From positions 40,272 through 104,271 of the forward strand of contig JAADHV010000054.1 in the NCBI GenBank assembly GCA_013151635.1: a stretch of DNA of 64,000 nucleotides, in the 5' to 3' direction. This document shows, in pieces, positions 24,501 to 33,833 of this stretch. A program made the position numbers and the translations under genes. This stretch comes from Deltaproteobacteria bacterium (GTDB lineage Bacteria; Desulfobacterota; Desulfobacteria; Desulfobacterales; Desulfobacteraceae). The notes below the pieces were generated by a model. The model ran no database searches. It had not been told where the DNA came from and was given only the letters and a program-made list of their open reading frames with translations. The number at the start of each line of letters is the position of its first letter. Position 1 is the stretch's first letter.

Positions 24501-26489
24501 ATGAAAAGACAAGTAAGTGTTTCCTGCCCTATGGACTGCTGGGATCTTTGCCGGTTTGTTGTCACGGTTGAAAAAGGGCAGATTACAAAATTTGAAGGGG
24601 ACCGCCACCATCCTGTTACAAAGGGCTTTACGTGTAAAAAGGGCAGGGCACTGGTTCAAAGGCTTTATCATCCTGAGAGGATACGGCATCCCCTTGTAAA
24701 AAAGAACGGGACCTTTGTTGAAATTTCTTATGAAGAGGTCTTTGATATCATAATTGAAAATTTGATTTCTATTAAAAAGAACCATGGGACCCGTGCCATA
24801 CTAAATTATACAAGTGACGGATATGGCGGTCTTAAAAACAGGGTTCAAACTATATTTTTCAATTGTTTCGGTGGCGTGACACAGCCTGTGGGCAGCCTTT
24901 GCTGGGGTGCCGGTATTGCAGCACAGATATATGATTTCGGCAGTCCCAAAGGGCATTTTCCAGACGATATTTTAAATTCCGATACCATACTGGTTTGGGG
25001 CCGGAACCCGAAATATACCAGTATACATTTATATGCATTGTTAAAAAAGGCCCAAAAAAAAGGCAGCCGTATTATGGTTATTGATCCTTTAAAAACCGCT
25101 ACAGCCAGGGAATTTGATGAATACATAAGGATCAGGCCTTCAACAGACGGTGCCCTTGCCCTTGCCATGGCCAGCACCATCATTGAAAATAATCTCCATG
25201 ATAAAAAGTTTATTGAAAAATATGTACTGGGATTTGACAGGTTTAAAGCATACGCTTCCTTTTTTACTCTTGAAAAAGCAGAAAAAATAACAGGTATCAG
25301 TGCTGAAACAATTGGGCGACTTGCATTGCAGTATGCCAAGGCTGATAAAGCATCCATTTATGTGGGCTATGGTCTTCAGCGCTATCACAACGGCGGCAGC
25401 ACGGTCAGGTGTATTGATGCATTAGGCGCGATTACAGGTAAAATAGGGAAAACGGGCTGCGGTGTTAACTATGCTGCAAGATCCATCAGCCCGTATCTTT
25501 ATGACCTGGATCAGAAAAGCCGGGCATATGCAGAGAACAGGCGTGTTTTTACCATTGGAAACCTGGGCAGGTTTCTGGAGAGTGCTAAAGAACCGCATAT
25601 CAAAGCCGTTTTTGTCGCATGTGCCAATCCCCTGACCCAGAGCCCTGATCTTGAAAGGACTGTTAAAAATTTTTCCAGGATAGAGTTTAAGGTTGTATTT
25701 GACCATTTTATGACTGATACGGCAAGGCTTGCAGATATTGTCATCCCTGCCGCATCTGTATTTGAACAGGATGATTTTTTTGTAACTTCAATGTATTCCC
25801 ATGTGTTGAACTATTCGCAAAAAGCGGTTGACCCGCTTGAAAACATTATGCCTGAGTGTGAATTCTACCTGAAACTTGCAGAAAAACTCGGCATGAAAAA
25901 TCTTGGATTCAAGAATTCTGAAGACTATTTGAAAAAAAGCGTGCAGCCTTTACTGGAAAGACTTGGGAAAGGGTTTGACCAGGCAAAGGTTGAATATCTG
26001 AGGATTAAAGAAGATGAAATTGCCTGGAAAGATAAAGCCTTTGAAACACCTTCCGGGAAGATTGAACTTTACAGTGAAAAAGCCTTAAAGGACGGTCTTT
26101 CACCGCTTCCTGAATTTATTAAACCGGATTGTGGAAGTGATCTTTTCCCTTTGCGGCTTTTGACCTGCCACACGATTGATTCCATGCACTCCCAAGGATT
26201 TGCATTCAACAATGAAATGCCTGTTGTATACTTGAACAGGAAAACAGCCCGGACCTTTGAGGTTGAAAACAAAACTTATGTATTTGTTAAGGGAAAAAGG
26301 GCAAAACTAAAGGCACAGGTTCGCCTGGATGAATCCATCTGCGATGACATAGCTTTTATTTACCAGGGATTCTGGCATAAAAGCGGCGCGGTAAATTATC
26401 TTACAAAACCAGTGGTTTCAGATATGGGGAATCAGGCCGCTTTTTACGACAGCTTCTGCACGATTGAAAAAATCCGGCAGCCTGGTTAA
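24501..26489 (+). CDS. molybdopterin-dependent oxidoreductase with N-terminal 4Fe-4S site
   Basis: The 662-residue protein belongs to the DMSO-reductase superfamily. Residues 1-50 hold the Fe-S motif Cys-9, Cys-13, Cys-17 and Cys-45, with the usual Lys after the last Cys. Bis-MGD-binding segments follow, such as SDTILVWGRNPKYTSIH and AVFVACANPLTQSP. A C-terminal molybdopterin-dinucleotide-binding domain starts near 560. Cys-134 in GSLCWGAG is a candidate molybdenum ligand, but this is tentative. There is no Tat signal, so it should be cytoplasmic. No electron-transfer or membrane subunit is adjacent. The substrate is unknown. Proximity to the redox-sensing exporter system may be functional or accidental. 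Confidence 0.88.
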   Translation: MKRQVSVSCPMDCWDLCRFVVTVEKGQITKFEGDRHHPVTKGFTCKKGRALVQRLYHPERIRHPLVKKNGTFVEISYEEVFDIIIENLISIKKNHGTRAILNYTSDGYGGLKNRVQTIFFNCFGGVTQPVGSLCWGAGIAAQIYDFGSPKGHFPDDILNSDTILVWGRNPKYTSIHLYALLKKAQKKGSRIMVIDPLKTATAREFDEYIRIRPSTDGALALAMASTIIENNLHDKKFIEKYVLGFDRFKAYASFFTLEKAEKITGISAETIGRLALQYAKADKASIYVGYGLQRYHNGGSTVRCIDALGAITGKIGKTGCGVNYAARSISPYLYDLDQKSRAYAENRRVFTIGNLGRFLESAKEPHIKAVFVACANPLTQSPDLERTVKNFSRIEFKVVFDHFMTDTARLADIVIPAASVFEQDDFFVTSMYSHVLNYSQKAVDPLENIMPECEFYLKLAEKLGMKNLGFKNSEDYLKKSVQPLLERLGKGFDQAKVEYLRIKEDEIAWKDKAFETPSGKIELYSEKALKDGLSPLPEFIKPDCGSDLFPLRLLTCHTIDSMHSQGFAFNNEMPVVYLNRKTARTFEVENKTYVFVKGKRAKLKAQVRLDESICDDIAFIYQGFWHKSGAVNYLTKPVVSDMGNQAAFYDSFCTIEKIRQPG

Positions 26490-26516
26490 CCCGGTATAGC
26501 TGGGCTCTAATTTTTT
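26479..26516 (+). terminator. possible terminator after the molybdoenzyme gene
   Basis: CCCGG (26490-26494) can pair with CTGGG (26500-26504), with an alternative longer pairing of AGCCTGG with CTGGGCT, followed by CTCTAATTTTTT. It lies between convergent genes. The stem is short and contains wobble pairs. Confidence 0.4.
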
Positions 26517-26920
26517 AGACGGCGTAAACACTTCAGATTTTCCCGGGATATAAGCAGAAAAAAAATTAGAAAAAGAAGCTGTATTACAGAAAAAGCACCT
26601 GCCAGAATCGTAATAATTATTACCGCCAGCAGCAACAGATATAAAATTAAGCTTTGAATTAAATTAAAATACAAAGCCCACTGTTTTGCCTTAAAAAGAG
26701 CTGCGGCAACAATAATCTTTATTACCAGAAATAAACCAGTAGAAGGAAGAATATAAGAATTTACAAAATTATATGTAACAGGGGAATCCCCCGTAAATAA
26801 AATACCGAAAACAAAAAATAAGGGAATTGCCGATAATAATCCTACAAGCTCGATAATTTGCCATATCTTTAAAAAGGTCGAAATATCCGGTTTTTTAATT
26901 AAATTGTTAGAATCGTTCAT
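26507..26920 (-). CDS. small polytopic membrane protein, unknown
   Basis: A protein of about 137 residues with four hydrophobic segments and a basic C-terminus (ENLKCLRRLKN). No family is recognised. A TTG 18 nt upstream (26938) could also be the start. Neither start has a well-spaced ribosome site, and ATG was preferred. It runs leftward at the end of a run of three leftward genes unrelated to the flanking operons. Confidence 0.6.
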   Translation of the reverse strand: MNDSNNLIKKPDISTFLKIWQIIELVGLLSAIPLFFVFGILFTGDSPVTYNFVNSYILPSTGLFLVIKIIVAAALFKAKQWALYFNLIQSLILYLLLLAVIIITILAGAFSVIQLLFLIFFLLISRENLKCLRRLKN

Positions 26921-26967
26921 TACCTTAACTTGAATCAAAGGCTTTAGGTTTAATTTTCAGTTGTTAA

Positions 26968-27750
26968 TTAATCCTTATCCCAGACAATTCCTTTATTCCA
27001 ATCTTCTTTTCCCTCATGATATTGCTTGAATAAAGTAAGCGTTTCATCTTTGGATAAAAGCTCATGGGCAGTGAAATGACCTTTCTCATCTTGATACTCG
27101 ACAGTATATCCTGCATCTGAATATGCTGCCTGCAAATAATTTTTCCCATCGCTCAATATAATGTAAAAATTGTCTTCGTTAAGCTGGTTAAAGTACCCAT
27201 CTATCTTCTCTTCGGGAACATTATCCAATTTCTCACCATTTGCCATTTCTATGCTAAATTTATTCTTCACTTTTTTCTTGGATTTTATGCTGGTATCGGC
27301 AGGGGGAACAGGAATCGTTTTGCTTAATTTCTCAAACTCATCTTTTGTTATTTTAGAAATACCATTGCCAAAGATAACCCATCCAGTGTTGTTAAAATTC
27401 GATAACAAAACCGCATACATTTCGTCTGTTCCCGTCACATCAGCAAAATAGACAGTCGCCATTAACACATTAGCCCCCATCATGTTTTTGCTGTCATAAC
27501 GGATTTCTTTAATTTTACCATCCCAATTATCTGCGGCTTTTAAATCTCCCCTGATGGATTCACCTTTAAAATAATTTTGTGAAATAGATACTTTTAATAT
27601 AGCTGACGCATGTTTTTTTAATAAATCAATATCTCGGTTTCTATAGGCCGTTAGAACATCTTCAGTTACATTTTGTACCTGAAGGTCTTGGGCAAATACA
27701 GGGATGCCAGAAATTAAAAGCACAATAAAAACCAACAATATTTTTTTCAT
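26968..27750 (-). CDS. exported protein of unknown function
   Basis: The 260-residue protein has a clear Sec signal peptide (MKKILLVFIVLLISGIPVFA, then QDL). The mature part has an N-terminal alpha/beta domain of about 120 residues resembling small NTF2-like or DUF4878-like folds in pattern (DVLTAYRNRDIDLLKKHASA; WVIFGNGISKITKDEFEKL). A C-terminal region after about residue 160 is rich in acidic residues and aromatic residues. No motif gives a function. AAAGGAAA precedes the ATG. Confidence 0.7.
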   Translation of the reverse strand: MKKILLVFIVLLISGIPVFAQDLQVQNVTEDVLTAYRNRDIDLLKKHASAILKVSISQNYFKGESIRGDLKAADNWDGKIKEIRYDSKNMMGANVLMATVYFADVTGTDEMYAVLLSNFNNTGWVIFGNGISKITKDEFEKLSKTIPVPPADTSIKSKKKVKNKFSIEMANGEKLDNVPEEKIDGYFNQLNEDNFYIILSDGKNYLQAAYSDAGYTVEYQDEKGHFTAHELLSKDETLTLFKQYHEGKEDWNKGIVWDKD

Positions 27751-27827
27751 AATTAAACATTTCCTTTTTTTGCAGTCCTTTGTAAAAAAAACTTATTTAT
27801 TCTTCTTTTGGGGCGGATATTACTTCA

Positions 27828-27858
27828 ACTGTTTTCAGGTGCCTTCTTTGGAAACAGT
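27828..27858 (-). other. hairpin downstream of the DUF2147 gene
   Basis: ACTGTTTTC (27828-27836) and GGAAACAGT (27850-27858) form a 9-bp stem with one wobble pair. It lies just after the leftward DUF2147 gene and before the next leftward gene. No U-tract follows on the minus strand, so it is a processing or weak termination signal at most. Confidence 0.35.
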
Positions 27859-27888
27859 GGAAGAATTCCAGAACTAAAATCCGGCAGC

Positions 27889-28338
27889 TTACTCAACCCT
27901 GAACCATGTCTGGGTCCTAAAAAAAAACATAATATAGCCCCTGACCATGAGATTGCCGTTTTCAAGCCATAATTTGCAGGTATATATTTTGCCTTCCTTA
28001 GGATCTAATATGGTGCCCCCGCTGTATTCATTGCCTTTTTTAACAAGATTCTGGATGATGACCATTCCCTTGGTAGGTTTGTCTTTCCTCGGGTCTTTAT
28101 CCGGGCATTTATCACAGACAGGATCAGGGTCTTCTCCTGGTTTTCTAAATAACTCTTTTATCTGGCCGAAATATTTACCGTCTTTTTCATAGATTTGAAC
28201 AATGGATTTTGGTTCATGGGTCTTGTCGTCAATGGTTTTCCATTTCCCTGTAATGGAAGTGTCCTTGGCAAAAGATGAAGCAATCAGGCAAAAAGAAAAA
28301 ATAAGAGTTAAAAAAGAAAGCTTAACCATGTTTTTCAT
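27889..28338 (-). CDS. DUF2147 family periplasmic protein
   Basis: The 149-residue protein has a Sec signal peptide ending near residue 24 (SSFAKD). It then matches the DUF2147 pattern: ITGKWKTIDDKTHEPKSIVQ, CDKCPDKDPRKDKPTKGM, GGTILDPKEGKIYTCKLW and VRGYIMFFFRTQTW. The family is usually a small secreted beta-rich protein of unknown role, often written as a fatty-acid-binding-like barrel. The C-terminal block is slightly shorter than the usual GRTQTW version. Confidence 0.88.
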   Translation of the reverse strand: MKNMVKLSFLTLIFSFCLIASSFAKDTSITGKWKTIDDKTHEPKSIVQIYEKDGKYFGQIKELFRKPGEDPDPVCDKCPDKDPRKDKPTKGMVIIQNLVKKGNEYSGGTILDPKEGKIYTCKLWLENGNLMVRGYIMFFFRTQTWFRVE

Positions 28339-28386
28339 AATTGGTCTCCAAAGAGTTAATATTTATAAAGATGAACACTGTTATTG

Positions 28387-28415
28387 TTCTTAATATTATG
28401 TTTTTTGTGTGTCAA
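28387..28415 (-). promoter_or_regulatory. possible promoter of the DUF2147 gene
   Basis: On the minus strand, a perfect TTGACA (28415-28410), 17 nt, TAAGAA (28392-28387), about 50 nt before the ATG at 28338. The -10 is poor. Confidence 0.35.
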
Positions 28416-28446
28416 GAATTTTTTTTCCTGGGGACATAAGGACAGC

Positions 28447-29991
28447 TTAAAGGTTTTCAGGTCTTACAACCGGATGATCCTTTAAATATTCCAATCTGTT
28501 TAAACCATTTATATAGGCCAGGGCACTTGCCGTAATTATGTCAGGATCAGCGCCTTTTCCCAGGGCCACAATGCCGTCTTCCTGCAGCCGGACCGTTACT
28601 TCGCCCTGGGCATCGGTCCCTTCTGTCAAAGCGGAAATGGTAAACCTGAGCAGTTCGGATTTGGTCCTGGTCAGCTTTGATATAATATTATATACCGCAT
28701 CAATCGGGCCGTTTCCTTCTGTTGCCCCCTGGACCGGCCGGCCGTTGATATTGAGCTGGACACTGGCCGTGGGAAAAACGGTATTGCCGCTTAACACATG
28801 GATATATTCAAGGCAGAAAACTTCTGAACTTCTTAATATTCCTTCGTTGATTAAAGCCTCAATATCTTCATCCTGAATGCTTTTTTTCTTGTCAGCCAGG
28901 AGTTTGAATTTTTGAAAAACCGTGTCTAACTCTTCTTTTGAAAGATCGTATCCCATTTCCCGGATATGGGAGTTTAGTGCATGACGGCCTGAATGTTTCC
29001 CTAATACCAGGTTGTTTTTGCTGAGACCAATTGTTTCAGGCTTCATTATTTCATAGGTCATGGGATTTTTTAATACGCCGTCCTGGTGTATGCCTGCTTC
29101 ATGGGCAAAGGCATTGGCGCCGACAATGGCCCGGTTCGGCTGTACAAGAATTCCTGTAATCATGCTGACAAGACGGCTTGTGGGATAAATCCTCGTGGTA
29201 TTGATTGATGTGGTTTCAGGAAAAAAGTTGGGCCTTGTATTAAGTGACATGACAACTTCTTCAAGTGAAGTGTTTCCTGCTCTTTCCCCGATTCCGTTAA
29301 TCGTGACTTCAACCTGCCTTGCCCCGGCTTTTATGGCAGCAAGGGTGTTGGATGTTGCAAGCCCGAGATCATTATGGCAATGAACGCTCAGAATGGCCTT
29401 ATTCATATTGGGGGTATTTTCAATGACATAGCTGACAAGCCCTGCATATTCTTCCGGAATGGCGTACCCCACGGTGTCAGGAAGGTTGACAGTTGTGGCG
29501 CCTGCATCAATAACAGCTTCAAAAACCCGGCATAAAAATAAAGGATCTGATCTTGACCCGTCTTCTGCTGAAAATTCCACGTTATCTGTAAAGGACGAAG
29601 CAAGCTTTACTGATTTGACTGCCTGTTCCAGCACCTGGTCAGGTTCCATCGAAAGTTTATATTTCATATGCAGTTCAGATGTGGCAATAAAGGTGTGGAT
29701 TCTTGGGAGGGCAGCATTTTTTATGGCTTCCCAACCTTTTCTTATGTCCTCCTCATTGGCCCTGCAAAGAGCCGCGATCTGTGAGATTTTAAGGGTGTCT
29801 GCAATGATTTTTACTGCCTCAAAATCCCCTTTGGAAGCGGCCGGGAACCCGGCTTCAATAACATTGACACCCAGTTTTTCAAGCTGGGTGGCAATCCTGA
29901 GTTTCTCTGCCTTGTTCATGCTGGCCCCGGGTGATTGTTCTCCGTCTCTTAAGGTTGTGTCAAAAATAATAATTCTATTGTCTTGTGTCAT
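28447..29991 (-). CDS. leuA: 2-isopropylmalate synthase
   Basis: The 514-residue enzyme condenses 2-ketoisovalerate with acetyl-CoA, the first step of leucine synthesis. The TIM-barrel start has FDTTLRDGEQSPGASM with the catalytic Arg and metal-binding Asp. The metal site SVHCHNDLGLA, the glycine-rich INGIGERAGN and the flexible linker are present. The C-terminal regulatory domain, where leucine normally binds, is intact to the end. It is the last gene of the leftward branched-chain operon, starting 1 nt after the stop of cimA, so the two are coupled. Confidence 0.96.
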   Translation of the reverse strand: MTQDNRIIIFDTTLRDGEQSPGASMNKAEKLRIATQLEKLGVNVIEAGFPAASKGDFEAVKIIADTLKISQIAALCRANEEDIRKGWEAIKNAALPRIHTFIATSELHMKYKLSMEPDQVLEQAVKSVKLASSFTDNVEFSAEDGSRSDPLFLCRVFEAVIDAGATTVNLPDTVGYAIPEEYAGLVSYVIENTPNMNKAILSVHCHNDLGLATSNTLAAIKAGARQVEVTINGIGERAGNTSLEEVVMSLNTRPNFFPETTSINTTRIYPTSRLVSMITGILVQPNRAIVGANAFAHEAGIHQDGVLKNPMTYEIMKPETIGLSKNNLVLGKHSGRHALNSHIREMGYDLSKEELDTVFQKFKLLADKKKSIQDEDIEALINEGILRSSEVFCLEYIHVLSGNTVFPTASVQLNINGRPVQGATEGNGPIDAVYNIISKLTRTKSELLRFTISALTEGTDAQGEVTVRLQEDGIVALGKGADPDIITASALAYINGLNRLEYLKDHPVVRPENL

Positions 29992-29992
29992 T

Positions 29993-31582
29993 TTATTTCA
30001 CCTTGTTTTTATTGTCTAATGAGAGTTTATATTGAAAACTGTCGGCCAGGGCCTGCCAGCTTGCTTCTATTATATCTTCTGAAACTCCTATAGTTGAAAA
30101 AATATTGTTTTCATCCCGTGATTCAATAAGGACACGTACTTTTGCATCGGTGCCGTCCATGCCGTCAATAACACGGACCTTAAAGTCCACAAGGTGCATG
30201 TCATTAATTTGCGGGTATATGGTGGCAAGAGCTTTTCTCAAGGAATTATCCAGGGCACTGACAGGGCCGTCTCCCTCTGCCGAAGTGATTTCGGTTTTAT
30301 TGCCCACCCTTATTTTGATCATGGCATGGGAATAGCAGGGGCGCTCCTTATCTTTTTCAACCACTACCCTGAATGATTCAAGCTCAAAATGGGGAATAAA
30401 CTGGTCGGTCAGTTTTTCCATGATAAGCTTTAATGACCCTTCGGCCGCGTTAAATTCAAATCCGTAATCTTCAAGTTCCTTGATACTTGATACGATCTTA
30501 TAACCATTGCTGCTGTCTTTACCAAGATCTACCCCTAACTCTTTTGCTTTATACTCGATATTGCTTTTGCCGGATTGCTCTGAAACAATAACCCGCCTTT
30601 TATTTCCCACAGTTTCCGGTGAAATATGTTCATAGGCTTTAGGGTTCTTCATGATGGCGCTGACATGGACCCCGCCTTTATGGGCAAAAGCACTCTTGCC
30701 GACAAAGGGCCTTGAGTTCACAGGCGGGACATTGGCGGTTTCAGAGATGAAACGGGACAGGTTAACAAGTTTTTTAAGGTTTTTTTTGTCAATGCAGTCC
30801 TGTTTCATCTTAAGCGCCAGGATAGGGATTATGGCAGTAAGGTCGGCATTGCCGCACCGCTCGCCATACCCGTTGATTGTCCCCTGGACCATTGTGGCCC
30901 CGGCATGGACTGCCGTGATTGAATTTGCAACTGCCATGGCACAGTCGTCGTGGGTATGGATACCGAATATAAGGTTTGATGTCTTATTGAAATGTTCAAT
31001 CATTTTTCCTGTAACAGTTTCAATTTCACATGGCATGGACCCGCCATTGGTATCGCATAGGACAAGGCAGTTTGTTCCGCCCTCAACAGCGGCTTCAAGG
31101 GTTTTTAAGGCATAGTCCGGGTTGGCTTTATACCCGTCAAAGAAATGCTCTGCATCATAAATGACCTCCCGGTCATGGTTTAACAGGTAAGCCACACTCT
31201 CCTGGATCATGGCAAGGTTTTCTGCCATTGTGTTCTGCATAATGGATTCAACATGCAGATCCCATGATTTTCCAAATATGGTGATAACAGGTGCTTCACT
31301 GTTTATTAATGCCTCAAGGTTGGCATCCTTTTCACAGGTTTTCCCCTGACGTCTTGTGGAACCGAATGCCGCCACCCTGGCTGTCTTGAATTCAATATTT
31401 TTTGCAAGCTCGAAAAAATGCCGGGCTCCGGGGTTTGATCCCGGCCATCCGCCTTCGATATAATGAATGCCGGCTTCATCCAGGCGTTTGGCTATTTTCA
31501 CCTTGTCTTCCGGCGAGAAATATATATTTTCTCCCTGCATGCCATCCCTTAGTGTGGTATCGTATAAGAGTGCTTTTTCCAT
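29993..31582 (-). CDS. cimA: (R)-citramalate synthase
   Basis: The 529-residue protein starts with LLYDTTLRDGMQGENIYFS and continues HYIEGGWPGSNPGA, the signature of the CimA subfamily rather than LeuA. It has the metal motif GIHTHDDCAMAVANS and the INGYGERCGNADL segment, and a C-terminal LeuA-type regulatory domain. It condenses pyruvate and acetyl-CoA to citramalate, so isoleucine can be made without threonine. It lies 39 nt after ilvN and directly before leuA. Confidence 0.95.
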   Translation of the reverse strand: MEKALLYDTTLRDGMQGENIYFSPEDKVKIAKRLDEAGIHYIEGGWPGSNPGARHFFELAKNIEFKTARVAAFGSTRRQGKTCEKDANLEALINSEAPVITIFGKSWDLHVESIMQNTMAENLAMIQESVAYLLNHDREVIYDAEHFFDGYKANPDYALKTLEAAVEGGTNCLVLCDTNGGSMPCEIETVTGKMIEHFNKTSNLIFGIHTHDDCAMAVANSITAVHAGATMVQGTINGYGERCGNADLTAIIPILALKMKQDCIDKKNLKKLVNLSRFISETANVPPVNSRPFVGKSAFAHKGGVHVSAIMKNPKAYEHISPETVGNKRRVIVSEQSGKSNIEYKAKELGVDLGKDSSNGYKIVSSIKELEDYGFEFNAAEGSLKLIMEKLTDQFIPHFELESFRVVVEKDKERPCYSHAMIKIRVGNKTEITSAEGDGPVSALDNSLRKALATIYPQINDMHLVDFKVRVIDGMDGTDAKVRVLIESRDENNIFSTIGVSEDIIEASWQALADSFQYKLSLDNKNKVK

Positions 31583-31621
31583 TGTTTGTCCTGCCTGCGT
31601 ATTAAACTGTTAAAAATTAAA

Positions 31622-32116
31622 TTATTTTTTCCCGTTTTCCCTTGAAAGGGCTATGGAACCTGTGGACGCAATTTCAATAATCCCCATGGGTTTTAATAAA
31701 GATAGGATTGCATCGTGCTTTTCAGTGTCCCCTGATACTTCTATGGTGTAGTGGGAAAGGCCAACGTCAACAATTTTGCATCTGAAGATATCGACAATTC
31801 TCAGTATGTCTGCTTTTTTTTCCGGCTTGGCATTTACTTTGATTAGTGCCAGTTGGCGCTGAACGTATTTTTTATCAGTCAGATCATTTACTGTAATGAC
31901 ATTGATGAGTTTATGGAGCTGTTTTTTAATCTGTTCAATAATATGGGGTTCACACTTGGTCACCATGGTGATCCTTGACACATCCGGTTCTGCCGTGCTT
32001 GCTACGCTCAGGCTGTCAATATTGAATCCTCTTCCGGAAAAAAGGCCTGCAATCCTTGAAAGAACCCCTGGTTCATCATCCACAAGAATAGAAAGTAAGT
32101 AGCTGTTTGTTTCCAT
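31622..32116 (-). CDS. ilvN: acetolactate synthase small (regulatory) subunit
   Basis: This 164-residue protein has an N-terminal ACT domain (LLSILVDDEPGVLSRIAGLF, then GRGFNIDSLSV), which binds valine for feedback inhibition, and the C-terminal ALS-ss domain. Length is typical of the long IlvH/IlvN form. It follows the catalytic subunit gene by 25 nt. Confidence 0.96.
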   Translation of the reverse strand: METNSYLLSILVDDEPGVLSRIAGLFSGRGFNIDSLSVASTAEPDVSRITMVTKCEPHIIEQIKKQLHKLINVITVNDLTDKKYVQRQLALIKVNAKPEKKADILRIVDIFRCKIVDVGLSHYTIEVSGDTEKHDAILSLLKPMGIIEIASTGSIALSRENGKK

Positions 32117-32141
32117 TATTATTATCCTTTGTCAATATTGA

Positions 32142-33833
32142 TTAAACCAGAAGCATTTCCGTTATGGCCCCGCCTGCCGGGACCATGGGGTAAACAGATT
32201 CTTCCCTGTCTACGGCAAATTCCATGATAACCGTCCCCTCGTGGTTAAGGCCTTTTTCCAATGTGGATTCAACCTCATCGGGCCTGGTGCACCTTAACCC
32301 TTTGGCACCGTACGCTTCTGCCAACTTTACAAAATCAGGGGCATTTTCCATGTTGGTGGAAGAATAAACTTTTTCATAAAAAAGCTCCTGCCATTGCCTT
32401 ACCATGCCTAAAAATTTGTTGTTGAGAATCACTATTTTAACATCTATTTTTGACTCAATAGCAGTCATCAGTTCCTGAATATTCATCTGGATGGACCCGT
32501 CTCCTGCAACATCAACCACAAGCTTTTCCGGGCAGGCCGCTTTGGCACCGATTGCTGCGGGCAATCCAAACCCCATGACACCCAACCCGCCGGATGTGAT
32601 GAAATGGTTGGGCTTGTCAAAGTGATAGTATTGCGCTGCCCACATCTGGTTTTGTCCTACCTCTGTTGTGATAATTGCATCTCCTTTTGTCAGTTCATAA
32701 AGTTTTTCTATGACAAATTGAGGTTTGATGACCGTACTATCCTGTTCATATTTTAATGGGGTTGTATTTTTCCATTCCTCTATCTGTTCAAGCCATTTTA
32801 ATTTGCCATTTTTAAAATCGTCTGGATCATTTTCTTCCATTAATTGGATGATACCTTCAAGCGCGGCTTTACAGTCCCCTACTATGGGACACTGGACCTC
32901 GATGTTTTTATGTATGGAGGTAGGATCAATGTCAATCTGGACAATCCTGGCATCAGGGGCAAATTTTTCAATGTTTCCCGTAACCCTGTCATCAAACCTG
33001 ACACCTGCGGCAATCATGAGATCACAATGGCCTATGCTCATATTTGCCCGGTATGTGCCGTGCATTCCAAGCATGCCGAGCCACAGGGGGTCAGAACCCG
33101 GGAATGCACCGAGACCCATCAAGGATGCGGTAACAGGGATATTTGCCATTTTTGCAAGACGGGTGATTTGTTCGGAAGCCTTGGAAAGGATAACTCCGCC
33201 TCCTGCAAATATAACAGGTCTTTTTGCCTGTTTAATCAAGCCTGCCACCTTGTTGAGCTGTTTTTTGTTTGGTTTGTAGTTGGGTTTATAGGATCGTAAG
33301 GAAATCTTGTCAGGTTCCTTAAAATCAATTTTTGCTCCCACAATATCCTTTGGAAGATCAATGAGAACAGGGCCCGGCCGCCCTGACCTTGCCAGGTGGA
33401 AAGCTTCTTTAATGGTTGATGCAAGCTTTTCCACGCTTTTTACAAGATAATTGTGCTTGGTGCAGGGCCTTGTTATGCCCACTATATCCACTTCCTGGAA
33501 TGCATCGTTTCCGATAAGCCCTGTCGGAACCTGGCCTGTAAAAACGACAATGGGAATGGAGTCGGAATGAGCTGATGCAATTCCAGTCACAGTATTGGTG
33601 GCACCGGGGCCTGAAGTTACCAGTGCGACACCAACGGATTTATTTGCCCTTGCATAGCCATCTGCTGCATGGACAGCGCCTTGCTCATGCCGGACAAGGA
33701 TATGTTTAAGACCATTCTGCTTTGCGAGCGCATCGTAAATGTCAATGACAGCACCGCCCGGATATCCGAAAATAGTGTCAACACCTTCTGCCTTAATCAT
33801 TTTGATAAGAACCTGGGCACCTGTGAGTTTCAT
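32142..33833 (-). CDS. ilvB: acetolactate synthase catalytic subunit
   Basis: The 563-residue ThDP enzyme has [30 protein letters not shown] with the catalytic Glu, the FAD-region [20 protein letters not shown], and the ThDP-Mg motif [12 protein letters not shown]...NNKFLG. It makes acetolactate from pyruvate, or acetohydroxybutyrate, for valine, leucine and isoleucine. Its ATG overlaps the stop of ilvD by 4 nt (ATGA), and ilvN follows. Confidence 0.97.
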   Translation of the reverse strand: MKLTGAQVLIKMIKAEGVDTIFGYPGGAVIDIYDALAKQNGLKHILVRHEQGAVHAADGYARANKSVGVALVTSGPGATNTVTGIASAHSDSIPIVVFTGQVPTGLIGNDAFQEVDIVGITRPCTKHNYLVKSVEKLASTIKEAFHLARSGRPGPVLIDLPKDIVGAKIDFKEPDKISLRSYKPNYKPNKKQLNKVAGLIKQAKRPVIFAGGGVILSKASEQITRLAKMANIPVTASLMGLGAFPGSDPLWLGMLGMHGTYRANMSIGHCDLMIAAGVRFDDRVTGNIEKFAPDARIVQIDIDPTSIHKNIEVQCPIVGDCKAALEGIIQLMEENDPDDFKNGKLKWLEQIEEWKNTTPLKYEQDSTVIKPQFVIEKLYELTKGDAIITTEVGQNQMWAAQYYHFDKPNHFITSGGLGVMGFGLPAAIGAKAACPEKLVVDVAGDGSIQMNIQELMTAIESKIDVKIVILNNKFLGMVRQWQELFYEKVYSSTNMENAPDFVKLAEAYGAKGLRCTRPDEVESTLEKGLNHEGTVIMEFAVDREESVYPMVPAGGAITEMLLV

